Part shown: one piece after another, positions 15,826 to 17,237 of the stretch
How the letters are laid out: each line of letters opens with the position of its first letter
Numbering within the stretch: the stretch's first letter is position 1
From: JBHHZJ01 sp046758005
GTDB taxonomy: Bacteria; Pseudomonadota; Alphaproteobacteria; Kiloniellales; J153
Reading direction: 5' to 3'
Assembly: GCA_046758005.1 (NCBI GenBank)
Contig: JBHHZJ010000076.1
Span: forward strand, 1-17,237
Length of the DNA stretch: 17,237 nucleotides
Made by a program: the position numbers and the translations under genes
The notes under the pieces: generated by a model
What the model was told of the DNA's origin: nothing
Seen by the model: the letters and a program-made list of their open reading frames with translations, nothing else
The model's database searches: none

Positions 15826-15926
15826 CTGTCCCGGTCGGCAAGCACCTGTGCGCGGACACGCTTTTCGATGCCGAACAGGGCTCCATTATCGTCGTGGTAG
15901 GCACCGACATCCCGGTGCTCCCACAC
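15822..15926 (+). pseudogene. Remnant of a DmpA/P1-family aminopeptidase C-terminal region
   Basis: In the frame overlapping the Mo-subunit stop, 35 codons read VAVPVGKHLC, then ADTLFDAEQ, then GSIIVVVGTD, then IPVLPH. VPVG followed by GSIIVVV.TD.P.LPH is the pattern I recall from the C-terminal region of P1-family (DmpA-like, S58) aminopeptidases, which continue HQLxRLARR. Here the frame breaks: dropping one base at 15927 restores H-Q-L, but stop codons follow. No upstream part of the gene is present, since the Mo subunit reads through to its own stop. I read it as a fossil of a deleted gene joined to the end of the Mo-subunit gene. Identification is by memory of the motif and needs a database search. 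Confidence 0.45.
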
Positions 15927-16334
15927 GCAACTCGTCGACGTAATGCGGTGTTACAACCGCTGCCGGTAGCGCCGCCGTTGGTGACGTCGCGAATGTCCAA
16001 TGTCCTTGACGGGCGCGCGGAACGTCGTGTGCGACCCGTCGTGAGGGGAGGCCCGGAACTGGGGCGCCCGGCGAAGGCCCGGTCCATCGCATGCCTATGA
16101 TCAAGGACGGCCTCGACGTCTGACCTGATAAGAGGTCGTTCCGTTCTCGAATCCGGTGGGCGACAATCTCCATCCACATATTGTCTGTTTGGTGGTATGG
16201 AGAGCGGCGATGACAAGCGCCTGGGCCGCGTCCGGGAAGACGGCCGGAAACCTGCGGTATGGCCGTTGACTGTCGGCTTCCGCCTGGCCTTGGACGACGG
16301 CGCTGGCGCGAGCTTCACGGAGAGTGGTTTATCG
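15927..16334. other. Intergenic region with decayed sequence and a small inverted repeat
   Basis: No intact gene is supported here. Open frames on both strands are Arg-, Pro- and Ser-rich and lack family-like sequence or ribosome binding sites. An inverted repeat GACAAT (16162-16167) and ATTGTC (16180-16185) lies about 150 bp before the HAD gene and could be a regulator site. The stretch 16142-16161 matches a stretch in the iclR-xre promoter region (6639-6658) at 18 of 20 bases. Confidence 0.4.
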
Positions 16335-16985
16335 ATGGATCGACAACCGCGTCACGTCCCCGGCATCGAGGCAATCGTTTTCGATCTGTTGACGGCCCTC
16401 GTCGACTCCTGGTCCCTGTGGATCGAAATTGCCGGCGACGAACGCTTGGGGCGTTGTTGGCGGACCGCGTCGCTGCGTCGCGTCACAAGCACGGGCAAGT
16501 ATCGGGCTTACGAAGAGATCGTGCACGAGGTAACGGAAGACGTCGGTCTGCCGTCCGCGCGTGCAGACGAGCTCCTCGGCCGGTGGCGGGATCTGAAGCC
16601 CTGGCCGGAAGCGCCGGGAGTCCTGGACGCGCTCGCCGACCGGCGACTGGCAATCCTGACCAACTGCTCGCAAGCCCTGGCCGAGCAGGCGACGGCAGCG
16701 ACGGGAGGAACGTTCGAGCCGGTGATGTCCGCCGAGCGGGCGGGCATTTACAAGCCTGCGGCCCGTGCCTACCGCGCGGCGCTCTCGGCGCTCGATCTGC
16801 CGGCGGACAAGGTGCTGTTCGTCGCCGGGTCCGCTCACGACGTTTCGGGAGCCGCCGGCGTGGGCATGACCGTCTACTGGTCCAACCGGCAGGGTCTCGA
16901 CATTCCGGCTGACGCGCGTCCTCGCGTGATCAATGCGTCAGACCTCGAGGCGCTTCCCGACGTTGTGACGTCTGCGTCTGTATGA
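16335..16985 (+). CDS. HAD-superfamily hydrolase, haloacid dehalogenase-like
   Basis: A 216-residue cytosolic hydrolase. Motif I is VFDLLTALVD with nucleophile Asp17; the second Asp of phosphatases (two residues on) is Leu, as in haloacid dehalogenases. Motif II is LTNCS (Thr109), motif III is Lys140 in IYKPAARAY, and motif IV is Asp169 in FVAGSAHDVSGA, matching the S-x-N-A-W-D-A-x-G-A pattern of 2-haloacid dehalogenases in outline. Several dehalogenase-specific residues differ: the G-T of motif I is T-A, and the Ser and Asn before motif IV Asp are Ala and Ser. So dehalogenase activity is uncertain. The start is ATG at 16335 with GGAGAG upstream; the frame opens at 16197, but that extension is unlike any HAD protein. 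A separate transcription unit from the Mo-enzyme operon is likely, given the 500-bp gap. Confidence 0.82.
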   Translation: MDRQPRHVPGIEAIVFDLLTALVDSWSLWIEIAGDERLGRCWRTASLRRVTSTGKYRAYEEIVHEVTEDVGLPSARADELLGRWRDLKPWPEAPGVLDALADRRLAILTNCSQALAEQATAATGGTFEPVMSAERAGIYKPAARAYRAALSALDLPADKVLFVAGSAHDVSGAAGVGMTVYWSNRQGLDIPADARPRVINASDLEALPDVVTSASV

Positions 16986-17237
16986 AACGCCCGCCGATTC
17001 GGTGTGGGCTGGAATCTCGGCTCACCTGATCCGGCGGTCTCGGTCGCATTCGACAACCGACCGGCGGGAGCACCGTCGTTCTTGTCCGGAAAAGGTAAAA
17101 ATGAAGCATGCCTCGCGTCGGACCTGCATGGCCGCAGCTGTCGCGGCGCCCGTCAATTCACGGTGATTGGGCTTTCGAAACGCCTTAAGGGCACCTCGAA
17201 AAATGTCGCGCTCTGGCCGGATTCCGGTAGAATCTGC
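16986..17237. other. Right edge without an intact gene; short Tat-like ORF
   Basis: A 21-codon frame at 17101-17166 reads MKHASRRTCM, then AAAVAAPVNSR, then stop, starting a few bases after GGAAAAGG. The SRRTCM followed by Ala-rich residues resembles the start of a twin-arginine signal peptide cut off by a stop, so it may be the end of a decayed gene; chance is equally possible. A perfect 11-base palindrome CCGGATTCCGG lies at 17217-17227. Nothing else is recognisable. Confidence 0.3.

Noticed and set aside
15927..16196. Possible insertion sequence remnant in the empty stretch
   Set aside because: No terminal inverted repeats, target duplication or transposase-like motif could be found in any frame.
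16197..16334. Upstream extension of the HAD gene
   Set aside because: The added 46 residues do not resemble HAD N-termini, and ATG at 16335 has a ribosome binding site and gives the normal length.

Overview
The window is GC-rich DNA with tightly packed, often overlapping bacterial genes. The gene families (a Liv-type ABC importer, HyuA/HyuB, a three-subunit molybdenum hydroxylase and an XRE-cupin regulator) and the codon usage suggest a proteobacterium, most likely an alphaproteobacterium. That is inference from style and gene content; there is no rRNA or marker gene to fix it. No tRNA, rRNA, CRISPR array or intact mobile element was seen.

Layout. Two divergent transcription units meet in a 215-bp promoter region (6557-6771). 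Leftwards (minus strand) run an XRE-cupin regulator (5948-6556), then a second promoter, then a complete branched-chain-amino-acid-type ABC importer in the order binding protein, LivG, LivF, LivH, LivM (5758 down to 1035). The unit ends with an isochorismatase-family cysteine hydrolase (305-976, TTG start). Rightwards (plus strand) run an IclR regulator (6772-7584), HyuA (7581-9596), HyuB (9593-11197), a short-chain dehydrogenase (11231-12013), and the FAD, 2Fe-2S and molybdopterin subunits of a xanthine-dehydrogenase-type hydroxylase (12120-15825). The pairs iclR/hyuA, hyuA/hyuB and 2Fe-2S/Mo subunit overlap by ATGA, which implies translational coupling.

Function. The combination suggests import and stepwise breakdown of a small nitrogen compound, possibly an N-heterocycle. 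The importer would take it up. The molybdenum enzyme would hydroxylate a ring carbon. The SDR would oxidise or reduce a C-O group. HyuAB would open a cyclic amide (hydantoin or lactam) using ATP. The cysteine hydrolase would remove an amide or carbamoyl nitrogen. The substrate and the order of steps cannot be read from the sequence.

Edges. Downstream of the Mo subunit lies about 500 bp without an intact gene. It begins with a fragment resembling the C-terminal part of a DmpA/P1-type aminopeptidase, fused right at the end of the Mo-subunit gene. A small HAD-family hydrolase follows (16335-16985). The first 304 bp and last 252 bp hold no convincing gene. Points for a second look are the SDR that lacks the usual catalytic serine, the IclR promoter with a 20-bp-spaced direct repeat over the start of transcription, the aminopeptidase remnant, and a 20-codon ORF with a very strong ribosome binding site inside the catabolic operon.
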